Origin: Betaproteobacteria bacterium
GTDB lineage: Bacteria; Pseudomonadota; Gammaproteobacteria; Burkholderiales; Rhodocyclaceae
DNA length: 57,885 bases
Reading direction: 5' to 3'
NCBI GenBank assembly: GCA_009780885.1
Contig: WQZF01000008.1
Coordinates: 1-57,885 of the forward strand
Positions 1-9,347 of this stretch are shown here, piece after piece. The notes beneath the pieces are model-generated. The model was not told the origin of the DNA. It worked only from the letters and a program-made list of their open reading frames with translations, and did not search any database. Numbering within the stretch: the first letter of the stretch is position 1; each line of letters opens with the position of its first letter. A program made the translations under genes and the position numbers.

Positions 1-1
1 C

Positions 2-247
2 CATCACCTCTATCCCGAATCGGTACAACGGGCGGTGCGCGAGGCGGCGCGGCTGGCGCGCATTGAAAAACCGGTGTCGCCGCATGTGTTGCGTCATTCG
101 TTCGCCACGCATCTGCTACAGGCGGGTTATGATATTCGCACGGTGCAGGAGCTGCTGGGCCATGCGAATGTGAGCACGACCATGATTTACATGCATATGC
201 TCAACAAGGGCGGGCGGGGAATTTTGAGTCCACTGGATGCGTTGTAA
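2..247 (+). CDS. intI: Integron integrase (IntI-type tyrosine recombinase), C-terminal end only
   Basis: The start lies outside the window; 81 C-terminal codons remain. The tail carries the tyrosine-recombinase motifs [10 protein letters not shown] (catalytic Arg), [14 protein letters not shown] (catalytic His and the tyrosine nucleophile) and the ending [14 protein letters not shown]. The wording [11 protein letters not shown]...[15 protein letters not shown] is typical of integron integrases rather than XerC/XerD. These enzymes insert and excise promoterless gene cassettes at attI and attC sites. In integrons the cassette array is normally transcribed away from the integrase, so any array would lie to the left of this window. 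No attC-like site is visible to the right. Confidence 0.85.
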   Translation, partial: HHLYPESVQRAVREAARLARIEKPVSPHVLRHSFATHLLQAGYDIRTVQELLGHANVSTTMIYMHMLNKGGRGILSPLDAL

Positions 248-399
248 ATAAAATTTACGCGCTATTCGCTGGGGTTCCGCTCGCCACCCCGGTGTGCAGA
301 AAGCGTAGGGTCTCTGCGCCATCAACACCGCCCGTCTCTCACCAAAGCAGCGGCGCAGGGCATCGGGGCTTTGCGCGAAGGCGCGGAGCAAGGCTCCTT
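248..399. other. Intergenic sequence with no recognised gene
   Basis: GC-rich sequence between the integrase stop and the multi-hairpin element. An open frame of about 100 codons crosses it on the minus strand, but the product resembles nothing I know and has no credible start. It may be a remnant of whatever carried the adjacent palindromic element. Confidence 0.4.
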
Positions 400-522
400 G
401 AACACCTGTCGAGCGCAATCCCTGCCATTCATGGCGGGGTCAGCGAGACATGGCCTAACAGGCGCCGAAGGCGCCCCACACTGTGTCGAGGAATCCACAA
501 CCTTCAGGTTGGGGTGACTCAA
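400..522 (-). repeat. Multi-hairpin repeat element, copy 1 (degenerate), inverted relative to the copy at 57763-57885
   Basis: About 120 bp that recurs in opposite orientation at the far end of the window. It carries three short hairpins: CCCTGCCA/TGGCGGGG, GGCGCC-GAA-GGCGCC and CCACAACC-TTCA-GGTTGGGG. The first and third each have a stem mismatch that the copy at 57763 lacks, so this copy looks decayed. The small hairpins near a tail reading GGTTGGGG...GAC resemble non-autonomous relatives of IS200/IS605 elements. That assignment is inference only. Confidence 0.7.
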
Positions 523-591
523 ATGACGGTCTCTACGCGATCCTTGGAAATCAAAGGGGTCTTTTTTCCAAGCTCTTGTTTTTACGGAAAA

Positions 592-669
592 ATTTTCTAA
601 ATTTACTTAAATAATGTTTCGCTACTGTAGTGAATTTCATTGAATAATTATTACAGTAATTTAGAAAAT
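592..669 (+). repeat. 78-bp AT-rich palindromic repeat, copy 1
   Basis: Starts ATTTTCTAAATT and ends AATTTAGAAAAT, with a central CTACTGTAG palindrome. Nearly identical to the copy at 44303-44380. It lies about 35 bp beyond the lpxC stop codon, on the downstream side of the dcw cluster. Confidence 0.9.
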
Positions 670-704
670 TTGAACAGACAATCCCCCTTCTCGCGCCCCG
701 ATGT

Positions 705-1622
705 TCAATAAGCGGAAACCGGGGACAGCCAGCGGATGAGCATGGGCGGGGCGGTTTTTTCGTCGAAGCTGACCAGTTCCCAGGCGTCGCGTTCGGCGAG
801 CAGGGCGCAGGCGAGTTGGTTGTTGAGGGCGTGTCCCGATTTGTGGGCGGTGAAATGGGCCAGCAGCGGGCGGCCGGTCAGATAGAGGTCGCCGATGGCA
901 TCGAGCAGTTTGTGCTTGACGAATTCGTCGGCGTAGCGCAGGCCGTCGGCATTCAATACGCGGAATTCGTCGAGCACGACGGCGTTTTCGAGTCCGCCGC
1001 CTTGCGCCAGGCCGTTTTCGCGAAGCCATTCGACTTCCTGCATGAATCCGAAGGTGCGCGCCCGCGCGATGTCACGGACATAGGAATGTTCGGCGAAATC
1101 GAATTCGGCCTGCTGGCCGGAGCGGTCGATGGCCGGGTGGCTGAAGAGGATCGAGAAATCGAGGCGGAAGCCTTCGTAGGGGGTGAAACGCGCCCATTTG
1201 TCGCCGTCCTTCACTTCGACCGGGCGCAGGATGCGCATGAATTTTTTGGCAGCGCCCTGCTCTTCGATGCCGGCAGACTGGATCAGATAAACGAAGGGCG
1301 CAGCCGATCCGTCGAGAATGGGGACTTCGGCAGCATCGAGATCGACCCAGGCGTTGTCGATGCCGAGTCCGGCGAACGCGGACATCAGATGTTCGATGGT
1401 GCTGACCCGGACTCCGTCTCGCTCAAGGCAGGAGCAGAGTCTTGTATCGCCAACGAGCGTCGCCAGCGCCGGGATTTCGACCGGCGGGTCACAATCGACG
1501 CGGCGAAAGACGATACCGGTATCGGCCGCCGCCGGACGCAGGACGATGTTGACCTTGGCGCCGGAGTGCAGCCCAACGCCGCTGGCGCGAATCAGGGTCT
1601 TGAGGGTGCGTTGCTTGAGCAT
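705..1622 (-). CDS. lpxC: UDP-3-O-acyl-N-acetylglucosamine deacetylase
   Basis: Catalyses the first committed step of lipid A synthesis in the cytoplasm, removing the N-acetyl group of UDP-3-O-acyl-GlcNAc. The 305-residue product has the family's normal length. The zinc ligands are visible as H78 (in TIEHLMSA) and H237/D241 (in HKLLDAIGD), and the catalytic histidine is H264 (in HKSGHALNN). These match E. coli H79, H238, D242 and H265. It is the last gene of the dcw cluster, about 220 bp after ftsZ. That gap contains a short repeat (1795-1830), so lpxC may have some transcription of its own. Confidence 0.97.
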   Translation of the reverse strand: MLKQRTLKTLIRASGVGLHSGAKVNIVLRPAAADTGIVFRRVDCDPPVEIPALATLVGDTRLCSCLERDGVRVSTIEHLMSAFAGLGIDNAWVDLDAAEVPILDGSAAPFVYLIQSAGIEEQGAAKKFMRILRPVEVKDGDKWARFTPYEGFRLDFSILFSHPAIDRSGQQAEFDFAEHSYVRDIARARTFGFMQEVEWLRENGLAQGGGLENAVVLDEFRVLNADGLRYADEFVKHKLLDAIGDLYLTGRPLLAHFTAHKSGHALNNQLACALLAERDAWELVSFDEKTAPPMLIRWLSPVSAY

Positions 1623-1794
1623 ATGCTAAAAAGGAAGGAACAATCTGACGAGTTTAGCACGGGGATCGCCTGTAAACAGCGATTGGCGCGGGTTTGAAGC
1701 GGCCCGCGCCTGAAATTTCTCATCGGCGGCGCAATGCCGCTGTAATCGGTTTCGCTGTCCGGCGTCCTCGTTCAGTCCACGTTTGGCTTGTGGA

Positions 1795-1830
1795 AATGAT
1801 GGGTTTCGCTTCGCTCTACCCATCCTACAT
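1795..1830 (+). repeat. Half-copy of a GATGGGTTTCGC...CCATCCTACAT repeat
   Basis: A single arm of the repeat that occurs as inverted pairs at 9050-9135 and 31526-31610. It reads GATGGGTTTCGC, then CTCTACCCATCCTACAT. It sits in the ftsZ-lpxC gap. Confidence 0.75.
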
Positions 1831-1841
1831 AAAATCCTCGT

Positions 1842-3035
1842 TCAGTCTGCCTGGCGGCGCAGGAAAGCGGGAATGTCGTAGCGATCCACACCGCTGTTCG
1901 ACAGCGCCTCGGCGGTAACGCCAGCAGCCATGCCGCGTGCGCCGCGCCCACGAATCACGGTCGGGGTGTCGTACTGCGAGTAGTCGGACCCAATGGCCGA
2001 AGGCTGCGCGTGTTCGGTGCCGGTCGCTTGCAAAACCGGAATCGGCGTGTCGATCACGGTGAAGGACTGCCGCTTCATTTGCGCCTGGCCGAGGCCGGTC
2101 GCGACAACGGTCACGCGGATGTCGTCGCCCATTGCGTCGTCGTAGACCGCTCCGAAAATGATATGCGCGTCTTCCGCAGCGAAGGCGCGGACGGTAGCCA
2201 TCACTTCGTTGACTTCGCGCATCTTCAGGTTGCGCGTGGCGGTGATATTGACGAGGACGCCCTTTGCGCCGGAAAGGTTGATGCCTTCGAGCAGCGGGGA
2301 GGCGACGGCCTGTTCGGCGGCGATGCGGGCGCGGTCAAGGCCGGAAGCGTAGGCGGAACCCATCATCGCCATGCCCATTTCGCTCATCACGGTGCGGACA
2401 TCCTCGAAGTCGACGTTGACAAGTCCGGGGAAATTGATGATTTCGGCAATGCCGCCAACCGCGTTGCGCAGGACGTTGTTGGCGCCCTTGAAGGCATCCT
2501 CCATCGAGACATCCTCGCCGAGCACTTCCATGAGCTTGTCATTGAGAATGACAATCAGCGAATCGACATGCTTTTGCAGTTCGGCAATGCCCACCTCCGC
2601 GATTTTCATCCGCTTGCCTTCAAAGGGAAAGGGCTTGGTGACGACAGCAACAGTGAGAATGCCGAGTTCGCGCGCAATTTCGGCGATGACCGGCGCGGCC
2701 CCGGTGCCGGTGCCGCCGCCCATTCCTGCGGTCAGGAAAACCATGTGCGCGCCGCGCAGATGATCGGCAATCCGCTCGCGGTCTTCCTGCGCGGCGATCT
2801 TGCCCGCTTCCGGCTTGGCGCCAGCGCCCAGCCCGCTTTTTCCAAGCTGGATCTTGGAACCGGCAATGTTGCGCTTGAGCGCCTGGGCGTCGGTATTGGC
2901 GACGATGAATTCGACGCCGTTGACGCCTTCCCGGATCATGTGGTCGACAGCATTTCCGCCGCCGCCGCCAATACCCATGACCTTGATGACGGTTCCAACA
3001 TCCTCAAAAGAGTCTTTCTCGATAATCTCGAACAT
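1842..3035 (-). CDS. ftsZ: Cell division GTPase FtsZ
   Basis: Tubulin homologue that polymerises into the Z ring at mid-cell. The 397-residue protein shows the N-terminal nucleotide loop GIGGGGGNAV (about 21-30) and the tubulin signature GGGTGTG (106-112). It has a spacer and then the conserved C-terminal peptide DIPAFLRRQ, which binds FtsA and ZipA. A strong GAGGAGG ribosome site stands before the ATG. It follows ftsA in the usual order, 73 bp downstream, and precedes lpxC. Confidence 0.98.
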   Translation of the reverse strand: MFEIIEKDSFEDVGTVIKVMGIGGGGGNAVDHMIREGVNGVEFIVANTDAQALKRNIAGSKIQLGKSGLGAGAKPEAGKIAAQEDRERIADHLRGAHMVFLTAGMGGGTGTGAAPVIAEIARELGILTVAVVTKPFPFEGKRMKIAEVGIAELQKHVDSLIVILNDKLMEVLGEDVSMEDAFKGANNVLRNAVGGIAEIINFPGLVNVDFEDVRTVMSEMGMAMMGSAYASGLDRARIAAEQAVASPLLEGINLSGAKGVLVNITATRNLKMREVNEVMATVRAFAAEDAHIIFGAVYDDAMGDDIRVTVVATGLGQAQMKRQSFTVIDTPIPVLQATGTEHAQPSAIGSDYSQYDTPTVIRGRGARGMAAGVTAEALSNSGVDRYDIPAFLRRQAD

Positions 3036-3108
3036 AATCGCCTCCTCAAAAAAAGCGGTCCATTGAAAGGGTTCGTTAAAGTTGAAAACGCTTGTGCTAC
3101 GGCCTTGC

Positions 3109-4338
3109 TCAAAGATTCTTCGCCAGCCAGGAGGTCACACGCTCCAGCCTTTGCTTGAAATTACGTGTTTCATGGATTTTCTGCCCGCGCTTTTTTTGCG
3201 CCTTGGCTTCCATCAGGAGGCCGTAGGCAGTGGAGAAACGCGGACTTTGGATGACATCGGAAAGCGTCCCCTGGTATTTCGGAGCGCCCAGGCGTATCTG
3301 CATGTGCATGACTTCCTCGCCCAGTTCGACCATGCCCGGCATCACCGCAGAACCGCCGGTCAGCACCATGCCGGAAGAAAGCACATCCTGGAATCCGGCC
3401 TGGCGCAGTTTTATCTGGATCAGGTCGAACAATTCCTCGACGCGCGGCTGGATGACGTCCGAGAGCGCACGGCGCGAAAGCTTGCGGCTGGGCCGGTCGT
3501 CGACTCCGGCGACTTCGAGCGTCTCGTTGTCGTCGGCCAGTTGCGAGAGCGCGTAGCCGTAACGGCACTTGATTTCCTCGGCGCCGCGCGTCGGCGTGCG
3601 CAGGGCCATTGCGATGTCGTTGGTGATCTGGTCGCCAGCAATCGGAATCACCGTCGTGTAGCGGATTGCGCCCTGCGTCCAGACGGCAATGTCGGTCGTT
3701 CCGCCGCCGATATCGACCAGGCAGACGCCGAGATCCTTTTCGTCCTCGGAGAGGACGGCGTAGGAAGAGGCCAGCGGTTGCAGCACCAGATCATTGACTT
3801 CCAGCCCGCAGCGGCGCACGCATTTGACGATGTTCTGCGCGGCGGAAACCGCGCCGGTGACGATGTGCGCCTGCACTTCAAGACGGAATCCGCTCATGCC
3901 GATCGGTTCGCGGATGCCGCCCTGGTCGTCGATGATGAATTCCTGCGTCAGGATGTGCAGGATTTCCTGGTCGGTCGGGATCGGCATTGCGCGCGCCGTT
4001 TCGATGACGCGCTCGACATCGGCGGCCGTCACTTCCTTGTCCTTGATCGCCACCATTCCATGCGCATCGAAACTCTTGATATGGCTTCCGGCAATGCCGG
4101 TGTAAACATCCTTGACCTTGCAGTCGGCCATCAATTCGACTTCCTGCACCACGCGCGAGATCGTCGCCACCGTTTCCTCGATGTTGACCACGACGCCCTT
4201 GCGCAGTCCGCGCGATTCCTGCGAGCCCATGCCGATGATGTTGAGCCTGTTTTCCGGCGTGATTTCGGCTACCAGCGCCACGATCTTCGCGGTGCCGATG
4301 TCCAGGCCGACAATCAGTTCCTTGCTATCCCTGCTCAT
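3109..4338 (-). CDS. ftsA: Cell division protein FtsA (actin-like Z-ring membrane anchor)
   Basis: Actin-fold ATPase that tethers FtsZ to the membrane. The reading begins MSRDSKELIVGLDIGTAK, with the phosphate-1 motif GLDIGT near residue 10. A second actin-type motif, DIGGGTTD, lies in the middle of the protein. The tail ends VTSWLAKNL, fitting the C-terminal amphipathic membrane helix. The open frame extends 53 codons further upstream, but that part overlaps ftsQ and is not conserved. I therefore start at the ATG at 4336-4338, giving 409 residues. It overlaps neither neighbour: ftsQ ends at 4376 and ftsZ starts at 3035. Confidence 0.96.
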   Translation of the reverse strand: MSRDSKELIVGLDIGTAKIVALVAEITPENRLNIIGMGSQESRGLRKGVVVNIEETVATISRVVQEVELMADCKVKDVYTGIAGSHIKSFDAHGMVAIKDKEVTAADVERVIETARAMPIPTDQEILHILTQEFIIDDQGGIREPIGMSGFRLEVQAHIVTGAVSAAQNIVKCVRRCGLEVNDLVLQPLASSYAVLSEDEKDLGVCLVDIGGGTTDIAVWTQGAIRYTTVIPIAGDQITNDIAMALRTPTRGAEEIKCRYGYALSQLADDNETLEVAGVDDRPSRKLSRRALSDVIQPRVEELFDLIQIKLRQAGFQDVLSSGMVLTGGSAVMPGMVELGEEVMHMQIRLGAPKYQGTLSDVIQSPRFSTAYGLLMEAKAQKKRGQKIHETRNFKQRLERVTSWLAKNL

Positions 4339-4375
4339 GCTCTTTCCCGGTTTCCCGCTCTCCCGTTCCGGTATT

Positions 4376-5149
4376 TCAACGCGGCGCCTGGCGCTCTGCC
4401 GCTTGCCGCAACGCAAATCCGTTTGGATAGCGCATATCCACGATCGCCACCTTGGCGGCTTGGTTCGCCTCGGCGATGGTCGGGTAATACGTGACAAAGC
4501 GCGTCAGGCGTTGCGCCAACTGGGATTGCTGTTGCTCGCGCCCCAGGTTGATCCGCATTCCGTCGTCCAGCCGCACCTGCCAGGCCAGCCGCGACGAGAG
4601 GGCAACGCGCACCGGCGTCCTGCCGATGCTGCGCAATTGCGGCAGGAATTCGCCATAACGCTGCAATACTTCCGCCGCATGCCCGGGCGGGCCGGAAAGC
4701 ACCGGCAAGGCCGCCAGGTTTTTCTGCATTTCCGCGACAGGCGGGGCCGAAAAAACCTCGCCGTAGGAATTCACCCACTCTTCCCCTGCCGTGGCCTTCT
4801 CTTCCCTCTCGCCCCAGACCGCCACCGCTTCCTGCTCCTCGATCGTGACGAGCAATTGACCCGGCCAGTAACGCCGCACGTCGGCGCGGCGCACCCAGGG
4901 CAGTTTTTCCAGCGAGCGCCGCAAGCTTTCCGGGCTGACATCGAAGTAGGCATGCTGCGGAATTTGCTGCACCACTTCTTCCAATTCGGCGCGCTTGACC
5001 GCCTGTAATTCGTTCGTCACCACCACATCGGTCAACGCAAAAGCGGGCAGGTGCGCCAGCGCCAATCCTGCAGCCGTCAGCAATCCGCCCAGCGCCACGA
5101 CGAACAGGGAATCGGCAAGCGCATCCAGCAATTGGGGTCGATGCCACAT
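4376..5149 (-). CDS. ftsQ: Cell division protein FtsQ
   Basis: Bitopic inner-membrane protein that recruits FtsB/FtsL to the divisome. The 257-residue product has a short cytoplasmic start and one membrane segment at about residues 13-33 (FVVALGGLLTAAGLALA). A periplasmic POTRA domain follows at about 38-107, including LEEVVQQIPQ...YFDVSPESLRRSLEKLPWV. The C-terminal beta domain ends the protein. It sits between ddl, 3 bp upstream, and ftsA, as expected in the dcw cluster. Confidence 0.93.
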   Translation of the reverse strand: MWHRPQLLDALADSLFVVALGGLLTAAGLALAHLPAFALTDVVVTNELQAVKRAELEEVVQQIPQHAYFDVSPESLRRSLEKLPWVRRADVRRYWPGQLLVTIEEQEAVAVWGEREEKATAGEEWVNSYGEVFSAPPVAEMQKNLAALPVLSGPPGHAAEVLQRYGEFLPQLRSIGRTPVRVALSSRLAWQVRLDDGMRINLGREQQQSQLAQRLTRFVTYYPTIAEANQAAKVAIVDMRYPNGFALRQAAERQAPR

Positions 5150-5152
5150 TAT

Positions 5153-6088
5153 TCATTCCAGGGAAGCCCGCGCCAGAATGGAAAGCACCAGCGTGTCGAA
5201 ATCGATTCCTGCAGCGCGGGCGGCCATTGGCACCAGGGAATGAGTGGTCATGCCCGGTACGGTGTTGGCCTCCAGGAAATAAGCCTTGCCTGCCGCGTCG
5301 CAAAGAAAATCGACCCGCCCCCAGCCGCGCCCGCCGATGGCGGCAAACGCGGCCAACGCCTGCTCGCGCAATTGCGCCTCGCGCTCCGGCGGCAACCCGC
5401 AGGGGCAGAGGTAGCGCGTCTTCTCGCTCACATATTTGGCGTGATAGTCGTAGAACTCGCCCTCAGGTTCGATCCTGATGACCGGAAGTGCGGTTTCGCC
5501 CAGAATGGCGACGGTATATTCGCCGTCGACGATGCCGCGCTCGGCGATGATCATGTCGCCCGGCGGCGCCGAACGCACAGCTTCTGCATACGCGGCGGCA
5601 AGCGCGCCGCTTTCCTTGACCTTGACGACGCCGACCGAGGAGCCTTCGGAAGCCGGCTTGACGAACAGCGGCAACCCGAGCGCCTGTTCAACCGCAGCGA
5701 AATCGCTGTCCGCATCGAGCCGCCGGCATTCGGGAACAGGGAGCCCGAGGCTTTGCCAGAGCAGTTTCGAGCGCCATTTGTCCATGCCGAGCGCCGAGGC
5801 GAGGACGCCGCTGCCGGTATAGGGAACCCGGAACATTTCGAGCGCTCCCTGAAGAACGCCGTTTTCGCCGTAACCTCCGTGCAGCACGATGAAAGCGCGG
5901 TCGAATCCCTTCAGTTCCTCCAGGGCGCGTGTCGCGGGATCGAAGGCGTGGGCATCGACTTTTTGCCGCAATAGCGCCTCCAGCACACGAGCGCCGCTTT
6001 CCAGCGAAACCTCGCGCTCGGCGGAGATGCCGCCAAAAATGACGGCAACACGGCCAAAACCGGTGCTTTTTTCCTCGTTTGCGTTCAT
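5153..6088 (-). CDS. ddl: D-alanine--D-alanine ligase
   Basis: ATP-grasp enzyme that joins two D-alanines for the peptidoglycan stem peptide. Starting at the ATG at 6086-6088 ([12 protein letters not shown]) gives 311 residues, normal for DdlB. Visible motifs are [18 protein letters not shown] near the start, [13 protein letters not shown] for ATP binding, and [10 protein letters not shown] near the end. The frame runs 48 codons further upstream through AT-rich DNA, but that part is not family-like. In many betaproteobacteria murB lies between murC and ddl. Here there is only about 290 bp of non-coding sequence. Confidence 0.95.
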   Translation of the reverse strand: MNANEEKSTGFGRVAVIFGGISAEREVSLESGARVLEALLRQKVDAHAFDPATRALEELKGFDRAFIVLHGGYGENGVLQGALEMFRVPYTGSGVLASALGMDKWRSKLLWQSLGLPVPECRRLDADSDFAAVEQALGLPLFVKPASEGSSVGVVKVKESGALAAAYAEAVRSAPPGDMIIAERGIVDGEYTVAILGETALPVIRIEPEGEFYDYHAKYVSEKTRYLCPCGLPPEREAQLREQALAAFAAIGGRGWGRVDFLCDAAGKAYFLEANTVPGMTTHSLVPMAARAAGIDFDTLVLSILARASLE

Positions 6089-6382
6089 CTTTTTCGGATA
6101 CGGTCCAGAGCTTGATTTCAAGTGTCTTGATGCTTCGATTCGGCCACGAAAACCCCTCCGGGTTTGATCGTCAAATTTGCCATCAAAATAAATTGGAATT
6201 TTATCATCGTCCAGAACTACAGCCGGTTCCAAGGAGAAATTAAATTCTTTAATTTAGAATAATGTGGGGTTTTTACATCGCCGGCATTCCCTTTTGCAAG
6301 ACCGGAAAAAACGGAATTCGCGCCCCTTTCCGGGAGGGAATTTCCGCCATATCCAGAACCCGTTCCGATGCCTGGCATTTGC
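6089..6382. other. Spacer between murC and ddl, where murB would usually sit
   Basis: Just under 300 bp with no recognisable gene. It contains an AT-rich patch (about 6170-6262). On the minus strand the ddl frame stays open through part of it, but without family similarity. No trace of MurB is visible. Confidence 0.6.
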
Positions 6383-7771
6383 TCACTCCTGCGCCAGTTT
6401 TCCCGGAACGGCGCCGATCGATCCCGCGCCCATCGTCAACACGACATCGCCATCCTGCGCCAGCGCGGCGATCATTTCCGGCATCTTCGCCATATCCTCG
6501 ACGAATACCGGCTCGATCTGGCCAGCAACGCGCAGCGCGCGCGCCAGCGCGCGTCCGTCGGCGGCAACGATCGGCGCTTCGCCCGCAGCGTACACATCGG
6601 CCAGCAGCAGGGCATCGACCGAAGAAAGCACACGCACGAAATCCTCGAAACAATCCCGGGTGCGCGTATAGCGGTGCGGCTGGAAGGCCAGCACCAGCCG
6701 GCGGCCAGGAAAGGCGCCGCGCGCTGCGGCCAGCGTCACTACCATTTCCGCCGGGTGGTGTCCGTAGTCGTCGATCAGCGTGAAACTGCCGCCGCCGGAC
6801 AAGGGAATTTCGCCATACGACTGGAAGCGCCGCCCGACGCCCCTGAATTCGGATAGCGCCTGGATAATCGCCGAATCCGGCACTTGCAGCTCGGTTGCCA
6901 CCGCAATCGCCGCCAGCGCGTTGAGGACGTTATGCGTTCCGGGCAGATTCAGCGTCACCGGGATGCGGCTGATGCTGCCATTGACGCGCACGCAATCGAA
7001 GCGCATCCGGGCGCCGTCCGTGGAAATGTTTTCGGCGTAAATCCGGGCCGAAGGGTCAAGCCCGTAGGTGATGACCTGCCTGGTGATCTGCGGCAGGATG
7101 GCGCGCACGTTGGCATCGTCGTTACACAGCACGGCGACGCCGTAGAACGGCAGGCGCTGGAGAAATTCGACAAAGGCCTCTTTCAGGCGGCCAAAATCGT
7201 GCCCATAGGTTTCCATGTGATCGGCGTCGATGTTGGTCACGACCGAAATGATCGGCGTCAGGAAGAGGAAGGAGGCGTCGGATTCATCGGCCTCGGCAAC
7301 GAGGAAATCGCCGCTCCCAAGCCGCGCGTTGGCGCCAGCGGCATTCAGGCGCCCGCCGATGACGAAGGTCGGATCGAGCCCTCCTGCGGCAAGGATCGAC
7401 GCAACCAGGCTGGTCGTCGTCGTTTTGCCGTGCGCGCCAGCAATGGCGATTCCCTGCTTCAGGCGCATCAATTCAGCCAGCATTTGCGCGCGCGGCACGA
7501 CCGGAACGTTTTTTTCACGCGCGCGCACGACTTCCGGGTTGTCCTCACGGACGGCGCTCGAAACCACCAGCGCATCCGCGTCCCCGATATGCTCCCCCGC
7601 GTGACCGGAAAAAACGCGCACGCCGAGACTTTCCAGGTGCCGCACTGCCGCGCCCGGAACGAGATCGGAACCGGAGACCCTGAAGCCGAGATTGACCAGC
7701 ACCTCGGCGATGCCGCTCATCCCGGAGCCTCCGATACCAACGAAGTGAACGTGTTTGATCTTGTGTTTCAT
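6383..7771 (-). CDS. murC: UDP-N-acetylmuramate--L-alanine ligase
   Basis: Adds L-alanine to UDP-MurNAc, the first amino-acid step of the peptidoglycan precursor. The N-terminal UDP-binding loop is [18 protein letters not shown]. The ATP loop is [13 protein letters not shown], and [11 protein letters not shown] is the Mur-ligase C-domain signature. I prefer the ATG at 7769-7771 ([10 protein letters not shown], 462 residues) to an in-frame TTG two codons upstream. No clear ribosome site is seen. About 145 bp separate it from murG, and that gap holds an AT-rich palindrome. Confidence 0.96.
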   Translation of the reverse strand: MKHKIKHVHFVGIGGSGMSGIAEVLVNLGFRVSGSDLVPGAAVRHLESLGVRVFSGHAGEHIGDADALVVSSAVREDNPEVVRAREKNVPVVPRAQMLAELMRLKQGIAIAGAHGKTTTTSLVASILAAGGLDPTFVIGGRLNAAGANARLGSGDFLVAEADESDASFLFLTPIISVVTNIDADHMETYGHDFGRLKEAFVEFLQRLPFYGVAVLCNDDANVRAILPQITRQVITYGLDPSARIYAENISTDGARMRFDCVRVNGSISRIPVTLNLPGTHNVLNALAAIAVATELQVPDSAIIQALSEFRGVGRRFQSYGEIPLSGGGSFTLIDDYGHHPAEMVVTLAAARGAFPGRRLVLAFQPHRYTRTRDCFEDFVRVLSSVDALLLADVYAAGEAPIVAADGRALARALRVAGQIEPVFVEDMAKMPEMIAALAQDGDVVLTMGAGSIGAVPGKLAQE

Positions 7772-7814
7772 ATTCAATATGGGCTTTTGTGAAAATTGGA
7801 AAATTCCAGATTAA

Positions 7815-7887
7815 ATTCCAGATTTAAATTAAATAATATTTGAGAAGTGTAGAAATATCCAGGCAATAATTAATTTCACATTGGAAT
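7815..7887. repeat. AT-rich palindrome in the murG-murC spacer, possible divergent relative of the 78-bp repeats
   Basis: About 73 bp starting ATTCCAGATTTAAATTAAAT and ending AATTAATTTCACATTGGAAT, so its two ends are imperfect inverted repeats. Size, AT-richness and position between genes match the 78-bp family, but the end sequence differs. Confidence 0.4.
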
Positions 7888-7917
7888 CCGGATTTGCCTT
7901 TTTGTTTCACTCTTCAC

Positions 7918-8997
7918 TCACTGTTTCGCCGCGACTTCCTCGCATATCCGCGCCACCGTCAGCGCCGCTTCGGGCCTGGCCTGCGCGCGCGCCTTTTCTG
8001 CCATTTCCAGAAGCTGCTCGCGCGTGTAGTTGCGAATCTGTGCAACCCGTTGGGGCTCAAGATCCTGCTGCGGGAGCAGAAACGCGGCGCCGCAACGCGT
8101 CAGGAACCGGGCATTGACCGTCTGGTGATCATCTACCGCGTGGGGATAGGGAATCAGCACGCTCGCCACACCCGCTGCCGCGAGTTCGGAAACCGTCAGC
8201 GCGCCGGAACGGCAGAGCACCAGATCGGCCCAGGCGTATGCACCCGCCATATCGTCGATGAACGCCACGCAATGCGCCGCAACATTTTTGGCTTCGTAGT
8301 TGGCGCGCAGCTCTTCCAGATGCTTTTCTCCGGCCTGGTGCACGACTTCCGGACGCTCTTCCGGCGTAATCTGTGCCAGGCCCCTGGGCACTGCTTCGTT
8401 CAGCGCCGCCGCGCCAAGGCTGCCTCCGAGCACCAGCAGGCGCAGCGGACCGCTCCGGTCGCTGAAACGCTCTGCCGGGCTTGGCAACTGGGCGATTTCG
8501 AGGCGCACCGGATTGCCTGCCCATTCTCCTTTTTTGAGGCTCCGGGGAAAGCCCGTCAGGACGCGCCTGGAAAAGCGCGCCAACAGTTTGTTGGCAAGAC
8601 CGGGAACCGAATTCTGCTCGTGAATGACCAGCGGAATCCGCATCAGCGCCGCCGCCAATCCCCCTGGGGCACTGATATAACCGCCCATCCCAAGCACAAC
8701 ATCGGGGCGGATGCGGCGCATTTCGCGCCGCGCCCGCAGCGTTGCGGCAAACAACGAAAAGGGCAAGGCCAGTTTGCGCATCAATCCCTTGCCGCGCAGC
8801 GCCGAAAAACGCGCCTCGACCAGTTCATAACCTTGCGCGCGCACCAATCTGGATTCCATTCCATCGGAATTTCCGATCCACACGATCTTCCAGCCGCGCG
8901 CCCGCAGGCACTCGGCGACCGCAAGCCCCGGAAAGATATGCCCGCCGGTGCCGCCCGCCATGATCATCAAGGTACGCCCGGATGGGTGCTCGGTCAT
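7918..8997 (-). CDS. murG: UDP-GlcNAc : lipid I N-acetylglucosaminyltransferase
   Basis: Membrane-associated GT28 glycosyltransferase that turns lipid I into lipid II on the inner face of the membrane. The 359-residue protein has the N-terminal loop MAGGTGGHIFPGLAVA, a second glycine motif LVLGGSLGA, and the donor-binding LVLCRSGALTVSELAAAG stretch. The start ATG at 8995-8997 is preceded by GGGAGGAAACC. It overlaps the stop of the small upstream frame orf117 in an ATGA arrangement, which suggests translational coupling. Confidence 0.97.
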   Translation of the reverse strand: MTEHPSGRTLMIMAGGTGGHIFPGLAVAECLRARGWKIVWIGNSDGMESRLVRAQGYELVEARFSALRGKGLMRKLALPFSLFAATLRARREMRRIRPDVVLGMGGYISAPGGLAAALMRIPLVIHEQNSVPGLANKLLARFSRRVLTGFPRSLKKGEWAGNPVRLEIAQLPSPAERFSDRSGPLRLLVLGGSLGAAALNEAVPRGLAQITPEERPEVVHQAGEKHLEELRANYEAKNVAAHCVAFIDDMAGAYAWADLVLCRSGALTVSELAAAGVASVLIPYPHAVDDHQTVNARFLTRCGAAFLLPQQDLEPQRVAQIRNYTREQLLEMAEKARAQARPEAALTVARICEEVAAKQ

Positions 8998-9347
8998 GGT
9001 TTCCTCCCGTGCATGAGTCGTCTATCCTCCCAATTGGTTCGTAACAAACGTAGGATGGGTAGAGCGCAGCGAAACCCATCATTTCCACGAACAAAATTCA
9101 TGATGGGTTTCGCTTGCGCTCTACCCATCCTACATAGCTGCGCCGAAACAGGCCGTGGCAGGAAATCCGCTTGAGGCTGGAGGGCAGCCGTACTCATAGC
9201 TTCCTTCCGTGCAGCGGAACGCCGTTTTGGCTTCGGCCGCGCTTCGCGCTTAACTTCGGCTGCGCCGAAGTTAGCCTGCGCCGAAACAGACAGCGCAACA
9301 GGCCGTGGCAGAAAATCCGCTTGAGGCTGGAAGGCTGCCGTGCTCAT
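8994..9347 (-). CDS. orf117: hypothetical frame built from repeated DNA between ftsW and murG
   Basis: An uninterrupted 117-codon frame fills the ftsW-murG spacer. Its ATG overlaps the ftsW stop (ATGA) and its stop overlaps the murG ATG (ATGA). It contains two copies of [17 protein letters not shown] exactly 50 codons apart (starts at 9347 and 9197), each preceded by an AGGAA-type ribosome site. A chromosomal repeat (9050-9135) is read through in the same frame. Its last residues, [13 protein letters not shown], closely repeat the FtsW C-terminus, [13 protein letters not shown] in most positions. I know no family for it. It may be an accident of duplication that preserves coupling rather than a functional protein. 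Confidence 0.4.
   Translation of the reverse strand: MSTAAFQPQADFLPRPVALSVSAQANFGAAEVKREARPKPKRRSAARKEAMSTAALQPQADFLPRPVSAQLCRMGRAQAKPIMNFVRGNDGFRCALPILRLLRTNWEDRRLMHGRKP
9050..9135. repeat. Inverted-pair repeat (GTAGGATGGGTAGAGCG / CGCTCTACCCATCCTAC)
   Basis: Two arms, TAGGATGGGTAGAGCG...GAAACCCATCAT and ATGATGGGTTTCGC...CTCTACCCATCCTA, face each other about 20 bp apart. They can fold into a long hairpin. The same pair occurs at 31526-31610, with partial versions at 1795-1830 and near 28170-28235. It is REP-like and lies inside orf117. Confidence 0.85.

Noticed and set aside
2010-3158. Long plus-strand frame opposite ftsZ (and similar long frames opposite ftsA, murC, ftsI, rpoD and the GntP gene)
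   Set aside because: These are shadows of GC-rich coding DNA. Their products are His/Arg/Asp-rich with no family resemblance, while the minus or plus partner is a clear gene.
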